DNA of 5,171 nt, from positions 1 to 5,171 of the forward strand of contig JAGWPH010000217.1 in assembly GCA_028870615.1 (NCBI GenBank). The letters are read 5' to 3'. Every line of letters begins with the position of its first letter. The first letter of the stretch is position 1. A program made the position numbers and the translations under genes. A model generated the notes under the pieces. The model did no database searches. It was not told the origin of the DNA and worked only from the letters and a program-made list of their open reading frames with translations. This document shows, one piece after another, positions 5,046-5,171 of this stretch. The DNA comes from Betaproteobacteria bacterium (GTDB taxonomy: Bacteria > Pseudomonadota > Gammaproteobacteria > Burkholderiales > Ferrovaceae).

Positions 5046-5171
5046 CGTGAGTCGCTCCCGCGTTTGCCTGTTTTGATAATGTTGTAGCCCCAGATGATGT
5101 TGGCCAGCAGGACCAGGGTGCCAAACAAACCCACGCCGGCCATCAGGTGGGTGACAGTCGCTTCGACCTGG
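5042..5171 (-). CDS. C-terminal tail of a membrane protein, probably haem-copper oxidase subunit I
   Basis: Only the last 42 residues are inside the window; the gene continues beyond 5171. One membrane helix is visible (about THLMAGVGLFGTLVLLANII), ending in IWGYN and a basic tail (KTGKRGSDSR). The helix with an L-A-N-(I/L)-I-W exit followed by a GKR tail resembles the last helix of cytochrome c oxidase subunit I, where similar wording is common. This is recognition from a short piece, so it stays tentative; any polytopic membrane protein could end this way. The stop TGA overlaps the ATG of the lipoprotein gene by two bases, so the two are coupled in one operon. Confidence 0.7.
   Translation of the reverse strand, partial: QVEATVTHLMAGVGLFGTLVLLANIIWGYNIIKTGKRGSDSR

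Noticed and set aside
1..5171. Mobile element, tRNA or CRISPR
   Set aside because: I saw no transposase, terminal inverted repeats, cloverleaf or regularly spaced repeats on either strand.

Overview
The window is ordinary chromosomal DNA, moderately GC-rich, from a proteobacterium. UvrD with its C-terminal KOW/Tudor-like tail, a textbook dihaem cytochrome c4 and a probable haem-copper oxidase operon together suggest a respiratory gammaproteobacterium or a member of the Acidithiobacillia. The genus is a guess and cannot be fixed from the sequence alone. I see no mobile element, tRNA, rRNA or CRISPR.

Plus-strand half (1-3607). The window opens inside uvrD; its 3' half is present and ends at 1058. 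A gene-free gap of 230 bases follows, with an imperfect palindrome and a possible promoter. Next comes a tight three-gene cluster: an exported dihaem cytochrome c4 (1289-1909), a 490-residue polytopic membrane protein that resembles GT-C glycosyltransferases (1914-3386), and a 68-residue two-helix membrane protein (3401-3607).

Convergence point (3622-3663). An A8-hairpin-T8 element sits 14 bases past the last plus-strand stop and 16 bases past the last minus-strand stop. It looks like a shared bidirectional terminator.

Minus-strand half (5171 down to 3680). Five closely packed genes are read toward the terminator. They are the C-terminal tail of a membrane protein that resembles the end of haem-copper oxidase subunit I, a thioredoxin-fold lipoprotein with a CxxC site, a 150-residue two-helix membrane protein with a soluble beta-rich tail, a 60-residue single-helix protein starting with GTG, and a 34-residue single-helix protein. 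The last is easily missed because of its size, but it has a strong ribosome binding site.

Working model (inference): the minus-strand operon encodes a terminal oxidase with an assembly or redox factor and small accessory subunits. The cytochrome c4 gene, convergent with it, could supply an electron donor. The small proteins and the 150-residue protein have no function I recognise and are the most interesting part of the window.
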